52,240 bases of DNA from Pseudomonadota bacterium (GTDB lineage Bacteria; Pseudomonadota; Gammaproteobacteria; Steroidobacterales; Steroidobacteraceae), in contig JAEYXD010000102.1 of NCBI GenBank assembly GCA_023428645.1, positions 1-52,240 on the forward strand, in the 5' to 3' direction. This document shows, piece after piece, positions 1-8,311 of the stretch. The position numbers and the translations under genes were made by a program. The notes below the pieces were generated by a model. The model did not search any database, was not told where the DNA came from, and worked only from the letters and a program-made list of their open reading frames with translations. Numbering within the stretch: position 1 is the first letter of the stretch; every line of letters starts with the position of its first letter.

Positions 1-161
1 CTGCCCATCCGTGCAATTGCCCGTGCACGCGGTCGGCGCGATACCCTCCCGCGAACGTTGTTGCGACGCGGGCGCGCCGTGGCCACGGCGGAACAATCGG
101 ATTCCGCGACGATTTCTTGAATCATCACCGCGTGGACGGAAGCGCGAGGAGCTTTACATTC
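1..161. other. Left-edge region without a supported gene
   Basis: No reading frame here has coding character or a start I trust. It probably holds the promoter and leader of the EF-hand gene that begins at 162. The purine-rich stretch GCGAGGAG at about 143-150 can serve as its ribosome binding site. Confidence 0.4.
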
Positions 162-386
162 ATGAAGATGAAAGACGCATTGATCGCTGCCATGGGCATT
201 GGCGCGACGAGCCTCGTGCTCGCGCAGGCAACGCCGTCGTTCGCATCGCTCGACAAGAACTCGGACGGCCAGATCAGCATTCAGGAAGCGACGGCGAATG
301 ACGATCTGTTCGTCGCTTTCAAGCAGCTCGATACGAACAAGGACGGCCTGTTGAGCCAGGAAGAGTTCGCCGCCTGGAAAAAGTGA
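162..386 (+). CDS. Small secreted EF-hand calcium-binding protein
   Basis: This 74-residue protein has an N-terminal hydrophobic signal segment (residues 5-28, ending in Ala-rich cleavage-like sites) followed by two EF-hand loops. The loops are residues 31-42 (D-K-N-S-D-G-x-I-x-x-x-E) and 57-68 (D-T-N-K-D-G-x-L-x-x-x-E). Both keep the acidic positions 1, 3, 5 and 12 that bind calcium. It is therefore probably a periplasmic calcium-binding protein of unknown partner. I chose the ATG at 162 because GCGAGGAG lies before it and the signal peptide follows at once; an upstream ATG at 117 would put an odd polar stretch before the signal. A palindromic GC-rich repeat lies just after the stop codon. 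Confidence 0.85.
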   Translation: MKMKDALIAAMGIGATSLVLAQATPSFASLDKNSDGQISIQEATANDDLFVAFKQLDTNKDGLLSQEEFAAWKK

Positions 387-396
387 ATCGCCTCGT

Positions 397-423
397 CCCC
401 TCCCCCGCGAAGCGGGGGAGGGT
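397..423. repeat. REP-like GC-rich palindrome, copy 1
   Basis: CCCTCCCCC and GGGGGAGGG arms flank a short GCGAAGC centre. The same palindrome core recurs at 10666-10689 and 41902-41926, always between genes. Here it lies between the convergent EF-hand gene and rsgA, where it could also act as a transcription stop. Confidence 0.7.
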
Positions 424-447
424 CAGAAGGGGGGCTCTTCGGGGTAT

Positions 448-1488
448 TCACCTCCCATCCCGAGTCCGCGCCTTGTCCTTCATCGCCTTCTTCTGCAGCT
501 TGCCGAAACGCCGGCCCGCTTCGCGTCGCTCGCGTTCCGTCTGCGCCGCGTGCCTCGTTTCGCGTCTCAGCTTGAGGTAACTCTCGAACCGGCGTCGTGC
601 AAGCTCGCCGGATCGCAGCGCCGCTGCGACGGCGCACCCCGCATCGCCTTCGTGCGTGCAATCGCGAAAGCGGCAGCGGCGCGAGATCGCTTCCACATCG
701 TCAAACGTCGCCCGCACGCCGTCTTTGGCGGCGCCGATGTTCAGCTCGCGCATCCCCGGCGTGTCGATGATCCAGCCGCCGTTCGGCACGGCAATCATGT
801 GGCGTGCGGTTGTCGCATGTCGGCCGCGGCTGTCGTCCTCGCGAATGGCGTACGTCACCAGCTGTTCGCCAGTGAGCGTATTCGTCAGTGTCGACTTGCC
901 GACACCGGACGATCCCAGCAGCACCGCCGAGCTGCCAGGCCGCAACCACGGCAGCAGCGCTGCGGCCTGGGTCGGATCGAGCGCATTCATGGCCAGCGCC
1001 GCGACGGTCGGTGCGATCTGCGCGAGTTGCGCGAGGAGATCGTCGACGCCCTCGGCAAGATCCGCCTTCGTCAGCACGATGACCGGCTCGATGCGGGCCT
1101 GGCGTGTCAGTGCGAGATAGCGCTCCAGTCGCGACACATTGAAGTCGTGATTGCAGGACGTGACGAGAAACGCCGTGTCGATGTTCGCGGCGATCGGTTG
1201 TTCCCGCTGCTGCGATCCGGCACTGATGCGACTCAAGTACGTTTCACGCTCGAGCACTCTGACGAGCCGATGCGAGGCGGTGTCGAGCAACGCCCAATCG
1301 CCCACCGCGATGCGCGCGTCGAGAGGCGCCGCCTCGACGACACCGCGTTCCGACCAGCCGATGACGAGCGAGCGATGGACGTTCGCGATGCGTGTCGGGA
1401 AGGCGTGCTCGAACTCTTCGAGCGTCAGTTGCTGTGAAAAACAGGCGCGCCAGCCGAGCGCGGCGAGCGAGAATGGAGCAGATGACAT
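448..1488 (-). CDS. rsgA: Ribosome small-subunit-dependent GTPase A
   Basis: RsgA is a circularly permuted GTPase that helps late 30S ribosome maturation. From the chosen start the protein is 346 residues, the usual family size. An N-terminal OB-fold is followed by the permuted motifs: G4 (V-L-T-K-A-D, about 138-143), then the P-loop G-S-S-G-V-G-K-S-T (about 192-200), then D-T-P-G-M-R (about 242-247). The C-terminal zinc site shows Cys272, Cys277, His279 and Cys285, and a Lys/Arg-rich tail follows. I took the ATG at 1488 (M-S-S-A-P-F) because GGGG sits about 8 nt upstream; an in-frame ATG at 1518 would add 10 residues. The gene converges on the EF-hand gene. Confidence 0.95.
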   Translation of the reverse strand: MSSAPFSLAALGWRACFSQQLTLEEFEHAFPTRIANVHRSLVIGWSERGVVEAAPLDARIAVGDWALLDTASHRLVRVLERETYLSRISAGSQQREQPIAANIDTAFLVTSCNHDFNVSRLERYLALTRQARIEPVIVLTKADLAEGVDDLLAQLAQIAPTVAALAMNALDPTQAAALLPWLRPGSSAVLLGSSGVGKSTLTNTLTGEQLVTYAIREDDSRGRHATTARHMIAVPNGGWIIDTPGMRELNIGAAKDGVRATFDDVEAISRRCRFRDCTHEGDAGCAVAAALRSGELARRRFESYLKLRRETRHAAQTERERREAGRRFGKLQKKAMKDKARTRDGR

Positions 1489-1803
1489 TGAAAAACCCCA
1501 ATGCAAAGGAGATCGCATCGCCTGTGGAGACGATGAGCCGATGCCGGGGGTCGGAGCACGCCGCGTCGAACGCGGCGAAATGAATCAGCTCGAGACGCGC
1601 CCGGCGGAGATCGGGGATCGAACAATCATCGTTCTCGTGACCTCTCGCGTGGGTGAATGACGGGCGTGCGCGTACAACCGCGTTGCGGACGATAGCGCGA
1701 GCTGCACGGCAGCAGCAAGCCGCTACGGACCGGGTTGAGGAGATTTAAGAGATTCGACCTCAACGGCGTGGCACAGTCGGACGAACGATTCCGAGTGGCT
1801 CTC
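1489..1803. other. Intergenic region between rsgA and the haem-motif lipoprotein gene
   Basis: This is a divergent upstream region of about 315 bases. I see no convincing open frame, RNA gene or repeat. It should hold the promoters of rsgA (leftward) and of the lipoprotein gene (rightward). GAGGAG at 1738-1743 lies too far from the ATG at 1804 to be its ribosome binding site. Confidence 0.5.
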
Positions 1804-2268
1804 ATGCGAAAGAAAACGATCGTCTTGGCCGCGTGCTGTCTCGTGACATTGGTGGGTTGCGGCCGTGAAGCACCTTCCGGGCAATCGGCGACTCCGGTAG
1901 TGAGCGAGGCATTCAAGCCGGTTGCCACCGTGAAGCAAGTGATGCTCGGCATCACGGTGCCGGCGTCCAATGTCGTTTTTGCCGTGGCCGGAGAGGCGCC
2001 CGCCAGCGATGAGACGTGGCAGGCGGTCGAAGCGAGCGCACTGGCGGTCGCGGAGTCCGGCAATTTGCTGTTGATGAAGCCGCGCGCCGTCGATGAGCAC
2101 GAGTGGCGGCAGTTCGCGCTCGCGCTCATCGACGCGGGAGCGGGCGCCGCCGCTGCGGCTCGCGCGAAAGATGTCGAGAAAACCGGCATCGCGGGCGACG
2201 ACATGTACACCGTGTGCGAGCAGTGTCATGAGAAGTACCTGCCGAAGGCACCGCCCGCTTCGCCGTGA
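1804..2268 (+). CDS. Lipoprotein with a single C-terminal haem-binding motif (cytochrome c-like)
   Basis: The 154-residue product begins with a lipoprotein signal: positive M-R-K-K, a hydrophobic core and a lipobox ending L-V-G-C with Cys19. The body is Ala/Glu-rich and probably helical. One haem c motif, C-E-Q-C-H (Cys138, Cys141, His142), lies near the C terminus. A C-terminal CXXCH on a helical body is the arrangement of the cytochrome c'/c556 class, so I suggest a membrane-anchored periplasmic class II-type cytochrome. No axial methionine is obvious. The ATG at 1804 is preferred over an upstream in-frame start because the signal peptide begins there. The gene appears monocistronic. Confidence 0.8.
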   Translation: MRKKTIVLAACCLVTLVGCGREAPSGQSATPVVSEAFKPVATVKQVMLGITVPASNVVFAVAGEAPASDETWQAVEASALAVAESGNLLLMKPRAVDEHEWRQFALALIDAGAGAAAAARAKDVEKTGIAGDDMYTVCEQCHEKYLPKAPPASP

Positions 2269-2464
2269 CGCACGTTGAGGAGTCAACTAAAACGATCTGC
2301 TGACGACTGCGCTCCCTGAGTTTCGCGGGTGAGCGCTGCGCCGCCGCTGCTTGTCATAACCCGGGCATTGCGGTGCGCGTTTGTAAAGAACTGCGACGGA
2401 TGTCACGAAGCGAAAAGATCGCTACGCTGACCACGTCGAAAACGTCCTGCTGCCCGGGGGAAGA

Positions 2465-2983
2465 ATGAAAAGAACGTCCGTATTCGCTGCGCTCGTGCTG
2501 CTCGTTGCTTGCGTGACGGCGCAGGCCGACACCGATCTTGGCTACGATCCCGAAGCCGATCCGTTTGCGCAGTACGAGCAGGCCATCGCCGAGGCGAACG
2601 CGACCAACAAGCTCGTGCTGATCGTGGCGGGCGGCGATTGGTGTCGCTGGTGCCATGTGCTCAATCGGTTCGTAGAGAAGAACGAAGAGGTGGAGCGGCG
2701 CTTGAACGACACCTTCGTCGTGATGAAGGTGTACGTCGGGCCGGGCAATTTCAACGAGCTGTTCTTTTCACAGTTGCCGACCGCGTACGGCGCGCCACAT
2801 TTCTGGATCGTCTCTCCCGGGCGCGAGGTGCTGGCGTCGCAATCGACAGCCAAGCTCGAGCGCGGCAAGAGCACGTACGACAAGGCCGGCTTCCTCGCTT
2901 TCATCGATTCCTGGCAGAAGGTGCAGGGCGATGCGCAACGCCACGCGCGGGCGTCGGACAGCGCGGCGGACATGCATTTCTAA
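2465..2983 (+). CDS. Exported thioredoxin-like protein (CXXC)
   Basis: The 172-residue protein has a signal peptide (residues 1-21; L-V-A-C at 13-16 could alternatively be read as a lipobox). The following domain contains W-C-R-W-C-H, with the CXXC pair at Cys60 and Cys63. The pattern G-G-D-W-C-x-W-C-H, then helix and strand, resembles the thioredoxin_7/DUF255-like branch of the thioredoxin fold. A cis-Pro-like G-A-P-H-F follows at about residue 115. Its role is probably thiol-disulfide chemistry in the periplasm; the partner is unknown. GGGGGAAGA directly precedes the ATG and serves as a strong ribosome binding site. Confidence 0.85.
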   Translation: MKRTSVFAALVLLVACVTAQADTDLGYDPEADPFAQYEQAIAEANATNKLVLIVAGGDWCRWCHVLNRFVEKNEEVERRLNDTFVVMKVYVGPGNFNELFFSQLPTAYGAPHFWIVSPGREVLASQSTAKLERGKSTYDKAGFLAFIDSWQKVQGDAQRHARASDSAADMHF

Positions 2984-3119
2984 GCTCGCAGCCGCTCCCT
3001 CGCGAGCGGTTGCGGAGCGCGCGCACGGAGAGGTGTCGCGGCGCCTCCTACAAAACGTGGGCTGTATGCAGATTGCCACGGTATAACGTGCTCTTTCCGC
3101 GCGAACTCGGAGCGAGCCC

Positions 3120-4691
3120 TTGAACAGCGAAGCCCTCTCGACGGCCGGTCACGTCGCCGGCCAGCAGCGCCTGCCGCGTCAGGTGCCGTACATCATCGCG
3201 AACGAAGCCTGCGAGCGCTTCAGCTTCTACGGCATGCGCAATATCCTGACGCCGTTTCTCGTCAGCACGCTGTTGCTCTACGCGCCCGAAGCCGAACGCG
3301 CCGGTATCGCAAAGGATGTCTTCCACTCGTTCGTCATCGGCGTCTATTTCTTTCCGTTGCTCGGCGGCTGGCTCGCGGATCGGTTCTTTGGCAAGTACCG
3401 CACGATCATGTGGTTCTCGCTGTTGTACTGCGTGGGACACGGCTGTCTTGCGATGTTCGAGGACAACCGCACGGGCTTCTACACCGGGCTGTTCCTGATC
3501 GCCCTCGGCTCGGGCGGTATCAAACCCTTGGTCGTCTCGTTCGTCGGCGATCAGTTCGATCAATCGAACAAGCAGCTTGCGAAAGTCGTATTCGACGCAT
3601 TCTATTGGACCATCAATTTCGGCTCGTTCTTCGCCTCGCTGTTGATGCCGATCTTCCTGCGCAAGTACGGTCCCGCCGTCGCTTTCGGCATCCCCGGCGT
3701 ATTGATGGCGGTCGCGACACTGGTGCTCTGGGCCGGCCGCAACAAGTACGTGCGCGTGCCGCCCGCACCGCCGAATCCGCACTCGTTCATGCGTGTCGTG
3801 CAGACGGCGCTCATCGCGCGGGCGCCAGGGCAAGGGCGGGGTGGGCTCATCGTCGCCCTCGTTGGCGCGCTCGCGGCCCTCGTCATGCTCGCGCTCACGC
3901 CGCGGCTGGGATTCGTGGCGGCGGCTTGTCTGGCGCTCGTGTGCGTACTCGGGTTCGGCGGCTGGGGCGCGGCCCTGCAGCTCGAACGCGCTCGCGGGGC
4001 GCATCCCGATGACGCGGTCGATGGCGTTCGTGCCGTGCTTCGGATTCTGATCGTGTTCGCGCTCGTCACGCCGTTCTGGTCGCTGTTCGATCAGAAGGCA
4101 TCGACGTGGGTGCTGCAGGCGGACGAGATGACGAAGCCCGACTGGTTTCAGTCGGCGCAGATGCAGGCGCTGAATCCGATCCTCGTGCTGCTGCTCATTC
4201 CGTTCAACAACATCGTCCTGTATCCGCTGTTGCGCCGGATGGGCATCGAGGTCACCGCACTGCGCCGCATGGGTTTCGGGATCGCATTCTCCGGGCTCGC
4301 GTGGATTGCGGCTGGCGCGATCCAGCTCGCGATCGATGGGGGTACTCCGGTCTCCGTCACCTGGCAGGTCTTGCCTTACGCGCTGCTGACCTTCGGCGAA
4401 GTGCTCGTCTCGGCGACGGGTCTCGAGTTCGCGTACAGCCAGGCGCCCGCGTCGATGAAGGGCGTCATCATGGCGTTCTGGTATCTCGCGGTGACGGTCG
4501 GGAATCTGTGGGTGCTGCTCGCGAACGCGAGCGTCCGCCATCCGGCGGTGATCGCGAGGATCGAGGCGACCGGGCTCGGCGAAACCGCCTTCCTGATGTT
4601 CTTTTTCGCCGGTTTCGCGCTCGCCGTGGCGCTGATTTTCGCCTGGTACGCCCGGCGCTATCCGATGCAGGATCACTACAGGCCGGCCTGA
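3120..4691 (+). CDS. POT-family proton-dependent oligopeptide transporter
   Basis: This 523-residue polytopic membrane protein carries the signatures of the PTR2/POT (MFS) family. E-A-C-E-R-F-S-F-Y-G-M-R at about 30-41 corresponds to the ExxER(F)xYY motif of helix 1. The loop sequence G-G-W-L-A-D-R-F-F-G-K-Y-R-T after helix 2 and the G-x-G-G-I-K-P region are also diagnostic. At least 12 hydrophobic segments are visible. It should import di- or tripeptides with protons at the inner membrane. The start appears to be TTG at 3120 with a weak GGAGCGAG sequence in front. No partner genes adjoin it. Confidence 0.9.
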   Translation: MNSEALSTAGHVAGQQRLPRQVPYIIANEACERFSFYGMRNILTPFLVSTLLLYAPEAERAGIAKDVFHSFVIGVYFFPLLGGWLADRFFGKYRTIMWFSLLYCVGHGCLAMFEDNRTGFYTGLFLIALGSGGIKPLVVSFVGDQFDQSNKQLAKVVFDAFYWTINFGSFFASLLMPIFLRKYGPAVAFGIPGVLMAVATLVLWAGRNKYVRVPPAPPNPHSFMRVVQTALIARAPGQGRGGLIVALVGALAALVMLALTPRLGFVAAACLALVCVLGFGGWGAALQLERARGAHPDDAVDGVRAVLRILIVFALVTPFWSLFDQKASTWVLQADEMTKPDWFQSAQMQALNPILVLLLIPFNNIVLYPLLRRMGIEVTALRRMGFGIAFSGLAWIAAGAIQLAIDGGTPVSVTWQVLPYALLTFGEVLVSATGLEFAYSQAPASMKGVIMAFWYLAVTVGNLWVLLANASVRHPAVIARIEATGLGETAFLMFFFAGFALAVALIFAWYARRYPMQDHYRPA

Positions 4692-4792
4692 CCTGTCGGT
4701 CGCGCGGGCGGGCTGCTTTGCCGTGGCATCGTCGGCCCGAACTGCCGATAATGCGCGGCCCTGTTCCCCGCCGACCGACGACTCGAGGACTT

Positions 4793-6076
4793 ATGCCGAA
4801 TTTGCCTTCACTGCGCGCGGATGAGCTGCGCGGCTATCACGCCCAAATCCGCCAGCGCTACGACGCCTTCGTCAAACGCGGCGTGAAACTGAATTTGACG
4901 CGCGGCAAGCCCTCGGCGGAGCAGCTCGACCTGTCGAACGAGCTCCTGAGTCTGCCCGGCCAGGGCGATTTCAGCGCCGGCGCCATCGACTGCCGCAACT
5001 ACGGCGAGCTGCAGGGCTTGCCCGAGCTGCGCGCCCTGCTGGCTCCCGTCTTCGGCGTCACGCCCGACCGGGTGATCATTGGCGACAATGCCAGTCTCTC
5101 CCTCATGCATGACGCCGTCGTGTACTCGCTGCTGAAGGGCACCTGCGATAGCGAACGGCCCTGGTCGCAAGAGTCACGCATTGCCTTCCTGTGCCCGGTG
5201 CCCGGCTACGATCGCCATTTCGGCATCTGTCAGGAATTCGGCATCGAAATGATTCCCGTGCCGCTGCTCGCCACCGGCCCGGACATGGATGTCGTCGAGA
5301 AGCTGGTCGCGTCCGATCCGCAGATCAAGGGCATGTGGTGCGTGCCGAAGTACAGCAATCCCAGCGGCATCGTGTACTCGAACGAGACGATCGAGCGCAT
5401 CGCCAGAATGCCGACCGCGGCGCGCGATTTCCGTGTGTTCTGGGACAACGCGTATGCCGTCCATCACCTGACGAGCGAGCGCATCGAGATCGCGAACATC
5501 GACGAGCTGAGCGCGCGCCACGGCAATCCGAACCGCGCCTTCATTTTCGGTTCGACCTCGAAGATCACGTTCGCTGGTGCCGGTGTCGGCATGTTCGCGA
5601 GCTCGAAGGACAACGTCGCGTGGTATCTGAAGCGCATGGAGAAGCGCACGATCGGCGGCGACAAGATCAATCAGCTGCGCCACCTGCGGTTGCTCAAGAG
5701 CACCGACGGCATCGCGAGCCTCATGGATCGCCATCGCGAGATCCTGGCGCCGAAGTTCGCGAAGGTGCTCGAAGCGTTCGCGGAGCATCTCGGCAACACG
5801 GGTGTCGCCGAATGGACGGTGCCTGCGGGCGGCTATTTCATTTCGCTCGACGTGCTGCCTGGCACGGCGAAACACGTCGTCAAGCTCGCGAAGGAAGCGG
5901 GCGTCGAGCTCACGCCGGCCGGCGCCACGCATCCGCTCGGCAACGATCCGCTCGATCGCACGATTCGCATCGCGCCGAGCTTCCCGCCCGCGAAGGAAGT
6001 GGAGCTCGCGGCCGAAGGCGTCGTGTTGTCGGTCTTGCTCGCCGCGGCGGAAAAGCTGCTCGCAAGCGCGAGCTGA
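4793..6076 (+). CDS. Type Ic aspartate aminotransferase-family PLP enzyme
   Basis: The 427-residue enzyme has a class I/II aminotransferase fold of the PF12897 (type Ic aspartate aminotransferase) branch. The substrate-side N-terminal K-L-N-L-T-R-G-K-P-S and the Y-G-E-L-Q-G-L-P-E-L-R segment are typical. Asn in P-K-Y-S-N-P-S-G, Asp in F-W-D-N-A-Y, and the PLP-binding lysine in G-S-T-S-K-I-T-F (Lys257) are all present. It probably transfers amino groups between aspartate and 2-oxoglutarate; the exact substrate is inferred from family. The ATG at 4793 (M-P-N-L-P-S-L-R) was chosen because the longer open frame upstream only shadows the transporter gene. Confidence 0.9.
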   Translation: MPNLPSLRADELRGYHAQIRQRYDAFVKRGVKLNLTRGKPSAEQLDLSNELLSLPGQGDFSAGAIDCRNYGELQGLPELRALLAPVFGVTPDRVIIGDNASLSLMHDAVVYSLLKGTCDSERPWSQESRIAFLCPVPGYDRHFGICQEFGIEMIPVPLLATGPDMDVVEKLVASDPQIKGMWCVPKYSNPSGIVYSNETIERIARMPTAARDFRVFWDNAYAVHHLTSERIEIANIDELSARHGNPNRAFIFGSTSKITFAGAGVGMFASSKDNVAWYLKRMEKRTIGGDKINQLRHLRLLKSTDGIASLMDRHREILAPKFAKVLEAFAEHLGNTGVAEWTVPAGGYFISLDVLPGTAKHVVKLAKEAGVELTPAGATHPLGNDPLDRTIRIAPSFPPAKEVELAAEGVVLSVLLAAAEKLLASAS

Positions 6077-6093
6077 CAACCGCAAGCACCGAG

Positions 6094-6117
6094 GGAGCGC
6101 GCCGCTCGGCGCGCTCC
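6094..6117. terminator. Strong hairpin between convergent genes
   Basis: GGAGCGCGCC and GGCGCGCTCC form a perfect 10-bp stem with a GCTC loop, between the stops of the aminotransferase (6076) and marR (6171). No T tract follows on either strand, so it is a terminator-like or transcript-protecting hairpin rather than a canonical intrinsic terminator. Confidence 0.5.
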
Positions 6118-6170
6118 GTCCCCTCGGCACCCTAGAGCCGCATGCCAGTCGCGCGCGGCTGGCCGAACAT

Positions 6171-6653
6171 TCACTGGTGCAAGCGTTGCAGGAGCGAGAT
6201 GAGCTGTTTGCGCTCGCCTTCCGTAAAGCGCCGGATGAATTTCTTTTCGTGCTCGAGCATTTCGCGCTTCAGTGATTTGTAGGCCTTCTGGCCTGCGGAT
6301 GTGACGGAAATCTCGTGCCTGCGCCGATCCGCCGCAGAGCGTTTGCGCGCCACCCATCCTTGCGCTTCGAGCCAATCGATCAGTGCGACGACACTTGCTT
6401 TGTCGATATCCAGCTGATGCGCGATGTCGATCTGCGCGATGCCCGGGTTCGAGTTTGCTAGCGACAGCACGCTGAATACACCCGGACGCACCTCACCTTC
6501 CGCGACACTGCGCGTGAAGTCGCGCCACAGTGCGATCTGCGCCCGCCGGATGTTGTAGCCGAGCAGCGTCGGCAGCACGTCCAGATTGATGGCACGCAAC
6601 GGCTCGGCAACCATCGCTCGTTTACGCGGTGCGGGAGTTCGAGTCCGAGGCAT
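6171..6653 (-). CDS. MarR-family transcriptional regulator
   Basis: The product (160 residues from the ATG at 6653) has a winged helix-turn-helix typical of MarR proteins: I-A-Q-I-D-I-A-H-Q-L-D-I-D-K-A-S-V-V as the HTH, then D-W-L-E-A-Q-G-W-V-A-R-K and a wing with S-A-A-D-R-R-R-H-E-I. D-x-R-x-R-x-x-x-I/L is the family wing hallmark. Flanking helices serve for dimerisation. It lies downstream of the GST and FAH-family genes on the same strand, so it may regulate that ring-cleavage pair in response to an aromatic ligand (inference). Alternative starts are the ATGs at 6719 and 6617. Confidence 0.85.
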   Translation of the reverse strand: MPRTRTPAPRKRAMVAEPLRAINLDVLPTLLGYNIRRAQIALWRDFTRSVAEGEVRPGVFSVLSLANSNPGIAQIDIAHQLDIDKASVVALIDWLEAQGWVARKRSAADRRRHEISVTSAGQKAYKSLKREMLEHEKKFIRRFTEGERKQLISLLQRLHQ

Positions 6654-6715
6654 GGGTATCCGAAGGGCAGGCGAGATGGGCGGCAGGTGTGACGCCGCGA
6701 CCGTACTTGAGGTGC

Positions 6716-6753
6716 GCAAGCAGAGTCAATGTAGAGCGCACTGCACTGCTTGC
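6716..6753. promoter_or_regulatory. Inverted repeat upstream of marR, possible operator
   Basis: GCAAGCAG and CTGCTTGC form perfect 8-bp arms separated by 22 bases, about 65-100 bases upstream of the marR start codon, in a 267-base spacer. The position suits MarR autoregulation. The spacing is wider than for most MarR operators, so function is uncertain. Confidence 0.3.
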
Positions 6754-6920
6754 CGAACATTGCGCCGCAGTAGACCTGTCCACGTGACTCGAGAATTCCT
6801 CGCTCCATCTTGCGCCGCCATCCCGCCGCATGCGCGCATGCATCATGCTTTGCAACGTGGCTGTCGTGATCGAGGAGATGGTTTGCGTACGAAACTATTT
6901 CCGTTGCGGCGAACGCGTTC

Positions 6921-7559
6921 TTACGTGGCGTCGGGCTGCGCTTCGGGGCGTGCGGCGGCAAACGCTGGCAGCGATTCCAAGTGCGCCGAGATCGCGACGA
7001 GCGTCGGGTACGGCGCGAGGTCGACCTTGAAACGGCGCGCGTTGAACATTTGCGGGACGAGGCACACGTCGGCAAGCGAGACGCTATCGCCGAACAGATG
7101 GCGCTGCTCCGAGGAGAACTCGCGCGCCTGCGTTTCGAGTGCGCCGAAACCCACGGCGATCCAATGCCGATACCACGCGTTCACGGCGGCCTCGTCCTGC
7201 TGCAAGTCCTGCTTGAGGTACTTCAGCACGCGGAGATTGTTGAGCGGATGAATGTCGCATGCGACCGCCAGCGCCATCGAGCGCACGTGGGCGCGAGCGA
7301 GCGGATCGTGCGGCAGCAGCGGCGGCTCGGGATGCGTTTCCTCGAGGTATTCGACGATCGCGAGCGACTGCGACAGCACGGTACCGCCGAGATCGAGCGC
7401 CGGGATCAGCCCTTGCGGGTTGACGGCCAGATACTCGGGCGTGCGGTGCTCGTTCTTGATCAGCGCCGTCGCGATCGGCGTGTATGGGAGGCCCTTCACG
7501 TTGAGCGCGATGCGTACGCGAAAGGCCGCCGAGCTGCGAAACATGGTGTAGAGCTTCAT
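6921..7559 (-). CDS. maiA: Maleylacetoacetate/maleylpyruvate isomerase (zeta-class GST)
   Basis: The 212-residue protein has the two-domain glutathione S-transferase fold. The N-terminal M-K-L-Y-T-M-F-R-S-S-A-A-F-R-V-R-I-A-L is the zeta-class active-site motif (SSxxxxRVRIAL), with Phe where Trp is usual. N-P-Q-G-L-I-P-A-L and Q-S-L-A-I-V-E-Y-L-E-E form the glutathione site. Zeta GSTs isomerise maleylacetoacetate (tyrosine route) or maleylpyruvate (gentisate route). The neighbouring FAH-family gene would hydrolyse the product. The ATG at 7559 is preceded by GGAGAGAACCC; a 5-residue extension to 7574 is unlikely. Confidence 0.9.
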   Translation of the reverse strand: MKLYTMFRSSAAFRVRIALNVKGLPYTPIATALIKNEHRTPEYLAVNPQGLIPALDLGGTVLSQSLAIVEYLEETHPEPPLLPHDPLARAHVRSMALAVACDIHPLNNLRVLKYLKQDLQQDEAAVNAWYRHWIAVGFGALETQAREFSSEQRHLFGDSVSLADVCLVPQMFNARRFKVDLAPYPTLVAISAHLESLPAFAAARPEAQPDAT

Positions 7560-7582
7560 GGGTTCTCTCCGCATCGCGAAGC

Positions 7583-8269
7583 TCAGGCGATCGTGGTCAC
7601 CAGGGTGTCGAGACCCGCGACGCCTCCTTCCATTCGATCGCCTGATTTGACCGCGCCGACGCCAGCTGGCGTACCGGTATAGATCAGATCGCCCGGCTTC
7701 AATTCGAACAACGTCGACAGCTCGGCGATGATCTCCGGCACGCTCCAGATCAGCTCGCTGAGATCGCCTTGCTGGCGCATTTCACCGTTGACGGCGAGCC
7801 AGATCCTGCCGTGCGTGGGATGGCCATACTCGCTTGCGCGCGTCAGCGCGGTGATCGGGGCGGAGTGGTCGAAACCTTTCGCGGTGTCCCACGGGCGCCC
7901 CTTGTCCTTTGCGTCGTTCTGTAGATCACGGCGCGTGAGATCGTTGCCGACCGCATAGCCATACACGCATTGCAGGGCCTCGCTTGCGCGGATGTTCTGG
8001 CCGCCGCGGCTCAGCGCAACGACGAGCTCGATCTCGTGATGCAGGCTCGAGGTTCGCGACGGATACGGAATGCTCGCGCCGTTCTCGACGATGGCGTCCG
8101 CGGGCTTCGTGAAAAAGAACGGTGCTTCGCGATCGGGGTCCTTGCCCATCTCGCGCGCGTGCGCCGCGTAATTGCGGCCCACACAGAAAATCCGATGAAC
8201 CGGAAAGCGCTCGCTCGTGCCCTTGACGGGCACCGAAGGCTGCGCGGGCGGCGCGAACACGTACGACAT
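7583..8269 (-). CDS. FAH-family hydrolase (fumarylpyruvate/fumarylacetoacetate hydrolase type)
   Basis: This 228-residue protein consists of the catalytic FAH domain only. C-V-G-R-N-Y-A-A-H-A-R-E, the metal-ligand strand H-H-E-I-E-L-V-V-A-L, the N-D-L-T-R-R-D-L-Q segment and the C-terminal T-G-T-P-A-G-V-G motif are all clear. The length fits single-domain fumarylpyruvate hydrolases such as NagK better than the larger homogentisate-pathway FAH (about 420 residues). It lies 23 bases upstream of the zeta GST gene on the same strand, so the pair would perform the last two steps of gentisate-type ring degradation. The dioxygenase is not in the window. GAGG lies 6 nt before the ATG. Confidence 0.88.
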   Translation of the reverse strand: MSYVFAPPAQPSVPVKGTSERFPVHRIFCVGRNYAAHAREMGKDPDREAPFFFTKPADAIVENGASIPYPSRTSSLHHEIELVVALSRGGQNIRASEALQCVYGYAVGNDLTRRDLQNDAKDKGRPWDTAKGFDHSAPITALTRASEYGHPTHGRIWLAVNGEMRQQGDLSELIWSVPEIIAELSTLFELKPGDLIYTGTPAGVGAVKSGDRMEGGVAGLDTLVTTIA

Positions 8270-8311
8270 CGTAAACCTCGGGCAGAAATGCGCTTGGCGA
8301 ACCGGTAGAGC

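Noticed and set aside
1575..1640. tRNA-like GATCGAAC segment
   Set aside because: No acceptor stem, anticodon arm or CCA end can be folded around it on either strand.
1769..1785. Sigma54-like TGGCAC before the haem-motif lipoprotein gene
   Set aside because: The -24 half is present but no GC at the -12 position with correct spacing.
3048..4676. Long antisense open frame (over 500 codons) opposite the peptide transporter
   Set aside because: It is rich in Arg, Glu, His and Asp with no domain features, as expected from antisense of GC-rich coding DNA; the sense frame is a clear POT transporter.
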